A program made the translations under genes and the position numbers. From the NCBI RefSeq assembly GCF_009017495.1, contig NZ_CP044990.1:2313001-2377000 (forward strand): a DNA stretch of 64,000 nt, written 5' to 3'. Below the pieces are notes generated by a model that was not told the origin of the DNA, did not search any database, and saw only the letters and a list, made by a program, of their open reading frames with translations. Shown piece after piece: positions 19,766-27,536 of this stretch. Within the stretch, counting starts at the first letter, position 1. The number at the start of each line of letters is the position of its first letter. The stretch comes from Deinococcus sp. AJ005. Lineage in GTDB: Bacteria > Deinococcota > Deinococci > Deinococcales > Deinococcaceae.

Positions 19766-21064
19766 ATGACCCGTGATGGTTCCGCACCTGCCGCCGCCGA
19801 TGCCCTGAGCGCCGCCCAGACCGCCTACGACGCCATTCGCGCTAAAGGATTGAAGCTGAACATGCAGCGCGGCCAACCGTCCGACGCGGATTTTGACCTG
19901 TCCAACGGGCTGCTCGGTACGCTGGGCGAAACGGACCTGAGCATGGACGGCATCGACCTGCGGAACTATCCGGGCGGGATTGCCGGGCTGCCCAGCGCAC
20001 GCAGGATGTTCGCGGACTATCTGGACGTGAAGGCCGAGAACGTGATCGTGTGGAACAACGCCTCTTTGGAATTGCAGGGCTTCGTGCTGACCTTCGCGCT
20101 GCTGCACGGCGTGCGCGGCAGCACAGGGCCGTGGGTGAAGGGCGAGAGCAAGCCCAAATTCATCGTGACCATCCCCGGCTATGATCGGCACTTCCTGCTG
20201 CTCCAGACCCTGGGCTTTGAGCTGGTGGCTGTGGACATGCAGCACGACGGCCCCGATCTGGACGCCATCGAGCGGCTGGCGGCAGCGGACGCGAACATCA
20301 AGGGCATCCTGTTCGTGCCCACCTACAGCAATCCCGGCGGCGAGACCATCAGCGCCGAGAAGGCGCAGCGGCTGGCCGCGCTGAAAGCTGCTGCCCCCGA
20401 CTTCACCATCCTGGCCGATGACGCCTACCGCGCGCACCATCTGGGCACGCCGCCCGAAACAGTCAACTTCGTGACGCTGTGCCGGGACGCGGGGCACCCG
20501 GACCGGGCCTTCGTGTTTGCCAGCACCAGCAAGATCACGCTGGCGGGGGCGGGGCTGGGGTTCGTGGCGACCAGCGAGGACAACATCAAATGGATGTCGA
20601 AGTACCTGAATGCCCAGAGCATCGGCCCCAACAAGCCCGAGCAGGCGCGGCACGTCAAATTTCTGGGCAGTTATCCCGGCGGCATCGATGGCCTGATGCG
20701 GGACCACGCCGCCCTGATTGCTCCCAAATTCCGCGCGGTGGGCGAGACCCTGCGTGCCGAACTGGGCGAGGGCGACGACTTTGCGACCTGGGCCAATCCA
20801 CAGGGCGGCTATTTCATCAGCCTGGACACCACCGCCCCAGTCGCCGCCCGTGTGGTGGAACTGGCCGACGCGGCGGGCGTGAGTCTGACCCCCGCCGGGG
20901 CCACCTACCCGGACGGCAAGGACCCCGGCAACCGCAATATCCGTATTGCGCCAACGCGCCCGCCCGTGGGCGAGGTCTATATCGCCATGAGCGCCGTCGC
21001 CGCGTGCATCCGCCTAGCCACCGAGGAATACCGCGCCGGGCAGCAGGCGCAGGGCCGTTCCTGA
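19766..21064 (+). CDS. PLP-dependent aminotransferase, putative aspartate/alanine-type (PF12897-like)
   Basis: 432 aa fold-type I aminotransferase. PLP-binding lysine in FASTSKITLAGAGLGF near residue 257; Asp/Tyr in ILADDAYRAHHLG near 217; Asn in YSNPGGETIS near 189; C-terminal Arg in NRNIRIAPTRPP near 392. The early MQRGQPSDADFDLSNGLL and YPGGIAGLPSARRMFADYL segments are typical of the Asp-aminotransferase group annotated as 'aminotransferase class I/II, MocR-like without HTH'. TAACGT at 19754-19759 is six bases before ATG. The amino donor is not certain. Confidence 0.87.
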   Translation: MTRDGSAPAAADALSAAQTAYDAIRAKGLKLNMQRGQPSDADFDLSNGLLGTLGETDLSMDGIDLRNYPGGIAGLPSARRMFADYLDVKAENVIVWNNASLELQGFVLTFALLHGVRGSTGPWVKGESKPKFIVTIPGYDRHFLLLQTLGFELVAVDMQHDGPDLDAIERLAAADANIKGILFVPTYSNPGGETISAEKAQRLAALKAAAPDFTILADDAYRAHHLGTPPETVNFVTLCRDAGHPDRAFVFASTSKITLAGAGLGFVATSEDNIKWMSKYLNAQSIGPNKPEQARHVKFLGSYPGGIDGLMRDHAALIAPKFRAVGETLRAELGEGDDFATWANPQGGYFISLDTTAPVAARVVELADAAGVSLTPAGATYPDGKDPGNRNIRIAPTRPPVGEVYIAMSAVAACIRLATEEYRAGQQAQGRS

Positions 21065-21118
21065 ATCTTTCGCCTCGCGGCTTGATTTCCCTGCGCCCTG
21101 TGGGCCAGAAGGCCCGCT

Positions 21119-21619
21119 ATGCCTAACCATTTTGCGGGTAATGCCGCCGAACGCGCCGCACTGGACGCCTATATCAAGCTGTGGCGGGGCGCGCATGCGG
21201 TTGAAGTCGCGGCCAACCGGCATCTGGCGGACCACGGTCTGACCCTCAGCCAGTTCGCGGTGCTGGAGGCGCTGTACCACCTGGGGCCGCTGAGCCAGCG
21301 CCAACTGGCCGACAAGATCCTGCGCTCCAGCGGCAACCTGACAATGGTTATCGACAACCTGGAGCGGGACGGACAGGTCAGCCGGGAGCGCAATCCGGCA
21401 GACCGCCGCGCCTTCCAGATTTCCTTGACAGTGGACGGGCGCAGCCTGATCGAGCGGATTTTGCCCGGCCATGTGGGCGGCATCCGGGAACTGTTCAGTG
21501 TGCTGGAACCGGATGAATTGCAGCAGCTCACCATTCTGACCCGCAAGATCGGACTGGAAGCCCAGCGCCGGGACGCGGAACGGGGCGAGGCGGAGACGAC
21601 ACGGAGAGCAAAGGTTTAG
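21119..21619 (+). CDS. MarR family transcriptional regulator (MhqR-like context)
   Basis: 166 aa MarR winged helix. Recognition region LSQRQLADKILRSSGNLTMVIDNLERDG at ~58-85 and wing DRRAFQISLTVDGR at ~98-111. It lies 150 bases upstream of and in the same direction as a ring-cleaving dioxygenase/hydrolase fusion. In Bacillus subtilis the MarR protein MhqR represses mhqO (dioxygenase) and mhqD (hydrolase) until quinones are present. The NLTMVIDNLERDGLV-type sequence is shared by that MarR subgroup. A perfect palindrome in the promoter of the fusion gene could be its operator. Assignment as MhqR orthologue is inferred from context. Confidence 0.88.
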   Translation: MPNHFAGNAAERAALDAYIKLWRGAHAVEVAANRHLADHGLTLSQFAVLEALYHLGPLSQRQLADKILRSSGNLTMVIDNLERDGQVSRERNPADRRAFQISLTVDGRSLIERILPGHVGGIRELFSVLEPDELQQLTILTRKIGLEAQRRDAERGEAETTRRAKV

Positions 21620-21734
21620 AGAGCGCTCACGCTATTTTTCAGAAAGACAGAACTGCCCTCCAGCACGAAGAATACATACCCTTCGAGAAAATAGCCTCTG
21701 GCCTCCCGAAGAACAGCCTCAATTCAGGTTCAGC

Positions 21735-21763
21735 TTGAAAACCGCTTAATGTTAAGCTATTAT
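21735..21763 (+). promoter_or_regulatory. Promoter of the dioxygenase/hydrolase fusion with MarR-type operator in its spacer
   Basis: TTGAAA (21735-21740) and TATTAT (21758-21763) are exactly 17 bases apart. Filling the spacer is the perfect inverted repeat GCTTAA-TG-TTAAGC (21744-21757). The start ATG 21770 follows the -10 after six bases (leaderless). A repressor bound to the palindrome would block polymerase; the neighbouring MarR is the obvious candidate. Confidence 0.75.
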
Positions 21764-21769
21764 TGCGGC

Positions 21770-23449
21770 ATGACTTCCTCTCCTTCCAGCCAGACTCCCC
21801 CGGCCCAGATCTCCCCGGTCCAGGGCCTGCACCACATCACCGTGATGGCCAGCGATCCGCAGCGCAACATCGACTTTTACACCAACGTTCTGGGGCAGCG
21901 CATGGTCAAGGTGACCGTGAATTTCGACGATCCCGGCACCTATCACCTGTACTACGGGGACCGTACCGGGCAGCCGGGCACGATCATGACCCACTTTCCC
22001 TGGCCCGCTGCGGCGCGCGGCGTGCGCGGCAACGGCGAGATCGTGGCGACGGCCTACAGCGCCCCGGCGGCCTCGTATGACTACTGGCTGGGCCGCCTGA
22101 CCGCGCTGGGGCTGGAGGTGCGCGGGGGCGTGCGCTTCGGCCAGCCCATGCTGACTGTGGATGACCCGGACGGAACATGGGTGGAACTGGTCTTCGAGGA
22201 CGGCGCACCCGTGGAAGAGTGGCCCGCCTCACCCATCCCGCCCGAATACGCCCTGCGTGGCTTTCATTCGGTCACGGGATGGGTCAGGGAAACCGGGGCC
22301 GTGCGCGATCTGCTGGTGCGCCAACTGGGCTTTACCGAAGTGGGCACCGAGGACGACGCGGAAGGCCAGCGCACCCGTTTCCGGGGCAGCGGCGATGACG
22401 ATGGGGGCGCAGGTGTGGGCCTGTTCGTGGACGTGGTGGAACGGCCCGGTCAGCCGCGCGGCTCCTTCGGCGCGGGCAGCGTGCATCACGTCGCGCTGCG
22501 GACCCGCGACGACGAGCAGCAGACCGCCTACATGGGGCAATTAACGGCGGCAGGCTTCAGGCCCACGCCCGTGCAGGACCGCCAGTACTTCCACAGCATC
22601 TACTTCCGGGAAAGCAACGGCATCCTGTTTGAGATCGCCACCGACGCCCCCGGCTTCCCCGACGACGAGGCGGTGGATGAGCTGGGCAAGCACCTCAAGC
22701 TGCCTGAGTGGTACGAGGCCCGCCGCCCCACCATCGAGGCCCATCTGCCGCGCATCGTCAGTCCCGAATACGGCGTGACGCTGGGAACGCGGGACCTGGG
22801 AACGGCTCCGGCCATTCAGGAGGAAGCCGCACCCTCCGGCATTCAGGTGTTCACCGCCGGACGCCCGCTGGGCGAGGCGTGCGTGGCCGCTATTTTGCTA
22901 CACGGGCGCGGGGCGACGGCGCAGGACATCCTCTCGCTGGAGGGGGAACTGAACCTGAGCGCCTTCACCTATCTGGCCCCGCAGGCGGACGGCAACAGTT
23001 GGTATCCGCAATCGTTCCTGGCCCCATTGGAACAGAACCAGCCGCATCTGGACGTCGCGCTGGCCACCGTGGACGCCCTGCTGGCCGAACTGGAAGCGCA
23101 GGGTATCCCGCCGCAGAACGTGGTGCTGGGCGGCTTCAGCCAGGGCGCTTGCCTGGCGCTGGAATATGCCAGCCGCAGCCGGGTCAAACTGGGCGGCGTG
23201 GTGGCGCTGAGCGGCGCACTGATCACGCTGGACGGAACGGACGATCTGGACGGCCTGCCCGTGTTCATGGGCAATGCCCCGGACGACGCACATATTCCGC
23301 TGGACCGCTTTGAGGCCAGCGCGGAACTGCTACGTTCACGCGGCGCGGCGGTGGATGCCCGCGTGTTTCCGGGGCTGGGCCACGCCATCAACGCCGACGA
23401 ACTGGATGCCATGCGGGCGCTGATGCAGGGGATCGTCGGACGGGTCTAA
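21770..23449 (+). CDS. Fused ring-cleaving dioxygenase (two VOC domains, MhqO-like) and carboxylesterase (MhqD-like)
   Basis: 559 aa. VOC domain 1 (~20-145, LHHITVMASDPQRNIDFYTN) and VOC domain 2 (~160-290, SVHHVALRTRDD and NGILFEIATD with His/Glu metal ligands) make an extradiol dioxygenase of the LinE/MhqO type. After ~50 residues an alpha/beta hydrolase follows (~345-559): oxyanion LLHGRGATAQD, nucleophile GGFSQGACLAL (~Ser456), acid MGNAPDDAHIP, His GLGHAINADE. In Bacillus MhqO and MhqD are separate proteins that detoxify hydroquinones. Here they are one chain. I chose ATG 21770 because of the leaderless promoter; an in-frame ATG at 21749 lies inside the operator. Confidence 0.9.
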   Translation: MTSSPSSQTPPAQISPVQGLHHITVMASDPQRNIDFYTNVLGQRMVKVTVNFDDPGTYHLYYGDRTGQPGTIMTHFPWPAAARGVRGNGEIVATAYSAPAASYDYWLGRLTALGLEVRGGVRFGQPMLTVDDPDGTWVELVFEDGAPVEEWPASPIPPEYALRGFHSVTGWVRETGAVRDLLVRQLGFTEVGTEDDAEGQRTRFRGSGDDDGGAGVGLFVDVVERPGQPRGSFGAGSVHHVALRTRDDEQQTAYMGQLTAAGFRPTPVQDRQYFHSIYFRESNGILFEIATDAPGFPDDEAVDELGKHLKLPEWYEARRPTIEAHLPRIVSPEYGVTLGTRDLGTAPAIQEEAAPSGIQVFTAGRPLGEACVAAILLHGRGATAQDILSLEGELNLSAFTYLAPQADGNSWYPQSFLAPLEQNQPHLDVALATVDALLAELEAQGIPPQNVVLGGFSQGACLALEYASRSRVKLGGVVALSGALITLDGTDDLDGLPVFMGNAPDDAHIPLDRFEASAELLRSRGAAVDARVFPGLGHAINADELDAMRALMQGIVGRV

Positions 23450-23455
23450 CAACTT

Positions 23456-24151
23456 TCAGCGCAGAGTCGCCGCAATAAAGATAGGCACGGCGTCCGGCCC
23501 CTCGAAGCCCGGCCCATAGGCGCGTACGGTCACCAGCACGCGGTTGCCGTGCAAGTCCACCCGCTCCAGCGAGTACCGGGCGGCGCACTTGCGGTCTGTG
23601 GGCAGGCTCAGATCCTGGTGAATGGTCTGCGTGTTCACGGTCAGGCTGAATCCGGTGGGCGCATTCCCCGGCCCCAGCAGATCACCGTAGGGGCAGGCCG
23701 AGGGCAGGGTGTACACGCTCAGCTTGATCGGGACAAGCACGGACCAAAGGGCCACGTTGGTGATTCCAGTCTGTCCCGCGCCCAGACCGTCGCTCCACTG
23801 CGGGAACGGCTGCGGATACACGCGGTTGTATTTCGCGGCGGACACGGCCCCCGGCGTCAGGCCGTAAGCAGCCAGCGTGGCCGGAGTGGGCGGCGTGGTC
23901 AGCAGATTCCAGCGCAGCGTATTGGGCAGAGCGTCTGCCGTTTTCTGGCGGCTATAGAGCAGTCCTCCCGTAGCCGTGCTGAACACCTTCAGACTGGCCG
24001 TGCCGAGGCCGGAGCCGTCCTGAACTCCCGAACTCAGGACCATCACCCGCGCCGAGGTCGGAGAGAAGCGCACCTGATTGACCGGAATGCGCTCGTTCGC
24101 CGCAGCGAGCGTGACGGTGGCGGCCAGGGTCAGCGTCAGCAGATGTCTCAT
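23456..24151 (-). CDS. Secreted DUF2259 protein
   Basis: 231 aa. Sec signal peptide MRHLLTLTLAATVTLAAA (cut near 18-20), then a mature domain with FSPTSARVMVLSSGVQDGSG and SVYTLPSACPYGDLLGPG, matching predicted secreted proteins of DUF2259. Function unknown; two cysteines (in SACPYG and RKCAAR) may form a disulfide. ATG 24149-24151 is preceded by TACGCT five bases upstream (leaderless); an in-frame codon further left would sit before that box. It faces the fusion gene tail-to-tail, six bases apart. Confidence 0.78.
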   Translation of the reverse strand: MRHLLTLTLAATVTLAAANERIPVNQVRFSPTSARVMVLSSGVQDGSGLGTASLKVFSTATGGLLYSRQKTADALPNTLRWNLLTTPPTPATLAAYGLTPGAVSAAKYNRVYPQPFPQWSDGLGAGQTGITNVALWSVLVPIKLSVYTLPSACPYGDLLGPGNAPTGFSLTVNTQTIHQDLSLPTDRKCAARYSLERVDLHGNRVLVTVRAYGPGFEGPDAVPIFIAATLR

Positions 24152-24237
24152 GACTGAGCGTACACCCTGGGCAAGACTACAGAAAATCCTTCCAAAAAAC
24201 CCTGCTCCATCCTGACTTTTCCGCTCAGGATGGAGCA

Positions 24238-24289
24238 TTGAGTTTGTAATGGCAGGAAGATAGAATGGTCTTATTGAGAATTATTCCCA
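24238..24289 (+). promoter_or_regulatory. Promoter and Fur-family operator of the metal ATPase operon
   Basis: TTGAGT (24238-24243), 17-base spacer, TAGAAT (24261-24266). Over the expected start site lies TGAGAAT-T-ATTCCCA (24275-24289), a 7-1-7 inverted repeat with one mismatch between arms, the shape recognised by Fur, PerR or Zur proteins. Position across +1 suggests repression released when the metal or peroxide changes. Which family member acts cannot be told. Confidence 0.65.
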
Positions 24290-24315
24290 TTAAGGATTCT
24301 CTGCCAGGAGGCTCC

Positions 24316-26244
24316 ATGACCACCCCCAACACAGCCACGCCCGCCCGTTTGACCGAACCCAGTCGCCAGCCCCGTTTCAATCTGTCGCCCCAACTGCGCT
24401 TTGCCGTCCTCATGACGGGTCTGACCCTGCTGGGTCTTCTGGTGGGCGCGGCGGGGCAGTATCTAATGAACAATCCGTTCGTGATGTGGGGCGGTTACCT
24501 CGTCGCGTATCTGGCCGGGGGCATTCCCGCCGGGCGCGAGGCGCTGCACAGCCTGTTCGCGGAAAGGAAACTGGACGTCGATTTGCTGATGGTGGTGGCT
24601 GCCCTGGGCGCGGCGAGCATCGGGCAGGCGGCGGACGGGGCGATTTTGCTGTTCCTGTTCAGCCTGAGCAACACCCTCCAGGACTGGGCGATGGGCCGCA
24701 CCAAGAACGCCATCAGCGCCCTGATGGACCTGAACCCGGCGGGGGCCACCGTGCGGCGCGACGGACGCGAACGCTGGTGCGAGCTGGGCGAGATTCAAAT
24801 TGGCGACGTGCTGATCGTCAAACCCGGCGAGCGCATCGCCGCCGATGCCCGCGTGACGCGTGGGCAGACCGCCGTGGACGAGTCGCCCATCACCGGGGAA
24901 AGCCTGCCGATTGATAAGACGGTGGGCGCGGAACTGGCCTCCGGCACCGTCAACCTGAACGGCAGCGTGGAAGCCGAGGTGGTTCGCCCGGCGGGAGACA
25001 GCACACTGGCCCGGCTGGTGGCGCTGATGGAACAGGCGCAGACCGCCAAGAGCCGCACCGAGACCGTCACCGAGCGCTGGGAAAGCCCCTACGCGACGGC
25101 AGTGCTGGTGCTGGTGCCGCTGGTCTTCGCGCTGCTGCGCTACGGATTTAACCTGTCGGTAGACGACTCGTGGTACCGCGCCATGACCTTCATGGTGGTG
25201 GCCAGCCCCTGCGCGGTGGTGATCAGCACGCCCGCCGTGATGCTCAGCGCCATGGCGGCGGCGGCGCGCGGCGGCGTGCTGTTCAAGAGCAGCGCAGCGA
25301 TGGACGCCCTGGCCCGCGTGAACACGGTGGCCTTCGACAAGACCGGCACGCTAACCCAGGCCAAAATGACCGTGGCCCGCGTGCTGGCCGACGATGAAGC
25401 GGGGGCGCTGGCGCTGGCCGCCGGACTGGAAAGCCACAGCGAACACCCCATCGCGCAGGCGGTGGTGACGCTGGCGCGTGAACGGGGCGTGTCTCCGGTC
25501 CCCGTCCACAACGCGCAGGCCGTGCCAGGCATGGGCATTGAGGCCACGCTGGACACTGGCGAGCTGGCCTGGGCCGGAAATCTCCGCCTGATGACGCGCG
25601 AGGGGGCCAGCCTCTCCCCCATTCAGGACGCCGCCCTGCGCGAGCTGAACGCCGAGGGCAGCAGCACCGTGATCGTGGGCGTGGGCAACCGCGTACTGGC
25701 CGTGATGGGCGTGGCCGATACGCTGCGCCCCGGCATCGCTGAAGCCATCGCGGGGTTGCGGGCGGCGGGCGTGGCCCATCAGGTCATGCTGACCGGAGAC
25801 AAGCTGGAGGTGGCCCAGGCCGTGGCGGGCCAGATCGGCCTCACCGAGTACCGCGCCGAGTTGCTACCCGAGGACAAGCTGCGGATCATGGGCGAATTGC
25901 CTGGCCCGCTGGCGATGGTGGGCGACGGCGTGAACGACGCCCCGGCCCTGGCCCGCGCCGATCTGGGGATTGCCGTGGCCAGCGGCACCGATGTCGCCAT
26001 CGAAAGCGCCGACGTGGTCCTGATGAAAAACGATCTGGGCAAGCTAGCCGGAGCCGTGAAGCTGGCGAAAGACGCCCGGCGCACCGTGTTCCTGAACCTG
26101 GCCTTCGCCTTCGGGGTCATTCTGATCATCGCGCCGCTGGCGGTGGCTGGGCACATCCCGCTGCCGCTGGGCGTCATCGCGCACGAGGGCGGCACCGTCT
26201 TCGTGGTGTTCATGGGGCTGCGCCTGCTGGGGCACCGGCTGTGA
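24316..26244 (+). CDS. Heavy-metal P-type ATPase, P1B-4-like (SPC, HEGGT motifs)
   Basis: 642 aa. Membrane metal motif SPC (VVASPCAVVI, ~296), phosphorylation DKTGTLTQ (~341), hinge MVGDGVNDAPAL (~535) and the last-helix HEGGT (~622), the combination seen in P1B-4 pumps (CoaT, CtpD, PfeT). No N-terminal CXXC metal-binding domain. Such pumps export Co, Zn or Fe(II); PfeT of Bacillus is a PerR-controlled Fe(II) exporter. RBS AGGAGG six bases before ATG 24316; earlier in-frame codons lie between the promoter and this site. It overlaps the next gene by GTGA. Iron efflux is the guess favoured by the upstream Fur-family box. Confidence 0.88.
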   Translation: MTTPNTATPARLTEPSRQPRFNLSPQLRFAVLMTGLTLLGLLVGAAGQYLMNNPFVMWGGYLVAYLAGGIPAGREALHSLFAERKLDVDLLMVVAALGAASIGQAADGAILLFLFSLSNTLQDWAMGRTKNAISALMDLNPAGATVRRDGRERWCELGEIQIGDVLIVKPGERIAADARVTRGQTAVDESPITGESLPIDKTVGAELASGTVNLNGSVEAEVVRPAGDSTLARLVALMEQAQTAKSRTETVTERWESPYATAVLVLVPLVFALLRYGFNLSVDDSWYRAMTFMVVASPCAVVISTPAVMLSAMAAAARGGVLFKSSAAMDALARVNTVAFDKTGTLTQAKMTVARVLADDEAGALALAAGLESHSEHPIAQAVVTLARERGVSPVPVHNAQAVPGMGIEATLDTGELAWAGNLRLMTREGASLSPIQDAALRELNAEGSSTVIVGVGNRVLAVMGVADTLRPGIAEAIAGLRAAGVAHQVMLTGDKLEVAQAVAGQIGLTEYRAELLPEDKLRIMGELPGPLAMVGDGVNDAPALARADLGIAVASGTDVAIESADVVLMKNDLGKLAGAVKLAKDARRTVFLNLAFAFGVILIIAPLAVAGHIPLPLGVIAHEGGTVFVVFMGLRLLGHRL

Positions 26245-26696
26245 GCCGACGGCGAGGAACGGCTCGCCGGGGGTGGGGGCCGCGCATTCTGGGTGGGCTG
26301 GTCGCCGCTTTCATCCTGATTCAGCTTGTTCCCTATGGACGGGCGCACACCAATCCTCCAGTTATGGCCAGTCCGCAATGGGCCGACGCCACCACCGAGG
26401 CGCTGTTTGTCCGCGCCTGCGCCGACTGCCACAGCAACAGGACGGTCTGGCCGTGGTACTCCAATGTTGCGCCGGTCTCGTGGCTGGTGCAGCGGCATGT
26501 GGACGAGGGCCGCAGCAAGTTCAACATTCATGTGCCCGGCTTTGGCCGCGACGCCGATGAGGCGGCCCAACAGGTTCGGAGCGGCAAGATGCCTGAGTCC
26601 ACCTATCCGCCCCTGCACCCCACAGCCAGACTGAACAGCGCGGAGCGGGCGCAGCTTGCGCAGGGGCTGGCGGCCACCTTTGGCGACGATGAATAG
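26241..26696 (+). CDS. Membrane-anchored haem-binding domain protein (Haem_bd type)
   Basis: 151 aa. An N-terminal Arg-rich stretch and transmembrane helix (ILGGLVAAFILIQLVPYGR, ~15-33) anchor a periplasmic domain with CADCHSNRTVWPWYSNVAPV, the c-type haem CXXCH motif followed by the sequence typical of PF14376-like proteins. A later MPESTYPPLHPTARLN region is also typical. GTG 26241 overlaps the ATPase stop. Co-translation with a metal pump suggests a shared response to iron or haem; that link is inference. Confidence 0.82.
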   Translation: MSRRRGTARRGWGPRILGGLVAAFILIQLVPYGRAHTNPPVMASPQWADATTEALFVRACADCHSNRTVWPWYSNVAPVSWLVQRHVDEGRSKFNIHVPGFGRDADEAAQQVRSGKMPESTYPPLHPTARLNSAERAQLAQGLAATFGDDE

Positions 26697-26899
26697 GGAA
26701 AGGAGAAGTAGGGAAGAGCTTGAATGACGCCCACAGCAGGAAGTTCCAAACATCTGGCACGCCAGGCCGGAAGCACCGATCACCTCGCCCGCAAAAGCCA
26801 GGAGGAGGAACTTCGCCAACGCCTTCTAAACCCACCTCGCACCACCGCCCACCCCGCCTCCCCTACCCTGAAGCTACTCAAATTCAGGAGGTTCCAATC

Positions 26900-27121
26900 A
26901 TGGGAGAAGGCAAACCAGAGACCACCCCGAGCAGCAACCAGGCCAATCATCCTGCCCAGGAAGGCCACAGTCCGCAGGGCGGCAGCAAGGACACCAACGA
27001 TCTGCACGACATCAAGGGCGTTCAGAAGACCGGGATGCAGGAAAAGGCCAGACAGGCCGAGAACCTGCCGGAGAGCGTCATCGGCACCGATACTCTGAAA
27101 AACCCCAACCAGCGCTCGTAA
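26900..27121 (+). CDS. Small disordered hydrophilic protein, MGEGKP family, copy 1 (73 aa)
   Basis: 73 aa, almost no hydrophobic residues, rich in Gln, Asn, Lys, Glu, Ser and Pro. It starts MGEGKPETTPSSNQ, like the next gene (MGEGKPQSQAKTNVQ). RBS AGGAGG (26886-26891) eight bases before ATG decides the start. I do not know a family. Hydrophilic disordered proteins of this kind are often stress- or desiccation-linked; no proof here. Confidence 0.68.
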   Translation: MGEGKPETTPSSNQANHPAQEGHSPQGGSKDTNDLHDIKGVQKTGMQEKARQAENLPESVIGTDTLKNPNQRS

Positions 27122-27145
27122 CCGCAAGCCAGAAAAGGAGTCTAT

Positions 27146-27475
27146 ATGGGAGAAGGTAAACCGCAGTCACAGGCCAAAACCAATGTCCAGCAAACCGATG
27201 TGCAGACCACCGACAAATGGGAAACCGGGACCCCCAAGACCCCCAGCGATGAGGAGTTGAGCGCCGTGGTGGAAGCCATGAGCGACAAGCACGCCGGGGA
27301 CGGGTCCACCACCTCCACCGCGCAGCAGGTGTCCAGCACGCTTGACCCCCGCGCCGAGGGGCAGGGTGGCGACGCCATCAATCCCAGCAGCTTCGGCGGC
27401 CTCAAAGATGGCCTGCCCGCCAGCGGCGCTCCGGCAGACCCCGACAAGACCGTGGACGAGAACGAGAAAATCTAA
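27146..27475 (+). CDS. Small disordered hydrophilic protein, MGEGKP family, copy 2 (109 aa)
   Basis: 109 aa, highly charged and polar, with Thr/Asp/Ser/Gly-rich sequence (KTPSDEELSAVVEAMSDKHA in the middle is the only likely helix). Shares the MGEGKP N-terminus and composition with the gene 24 bases upstream; probably a diverged tandem duplicate. RBS AAAAGGAG precedes the ATG. It ends just before a perfect bidirectional terminator. Function unknown. Confidence 0.68.
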   Translation: MGEGKPQSQAKTNVQQTDVQTTDKWETGTPKTPSDEELSAVVEAMSDKHAGDGSTTSTAQQVSSTLDPRAEGQGGDAINPSSFGGLKDGLPASGAPADPDKTVDENEKI

Positions 27476-27489
27476 ACCGTTGGAAGCGA

Positions 27490-27536
27490 AAAATGGACCG
27501 CTGGCAGTATCGCCACGGTCCATTTTCTATGGCTGG
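27490..27536. terminator. Bidirectional terminator between convergent genes
   Basis: AAAATGGACCG (27490-27500) pairs perfectly with CGGTCCATTTT (27526-27536). The 11-bp stem with A/T runs on both sides serves the MGEGKP genes (plus) and the polyketide synthase gene (minus), whose stop codon begins at 27537. Confidence 0.88.

Noticed and set aside
26720..26899. 60-codon extension or separate frames before the first MGEGKP gene
   Set aside because: Two overlapping frames are open here, neither with a start signal; the AGGAGG at 26886 and the paralogue's N-terminus fix the start at 26900.
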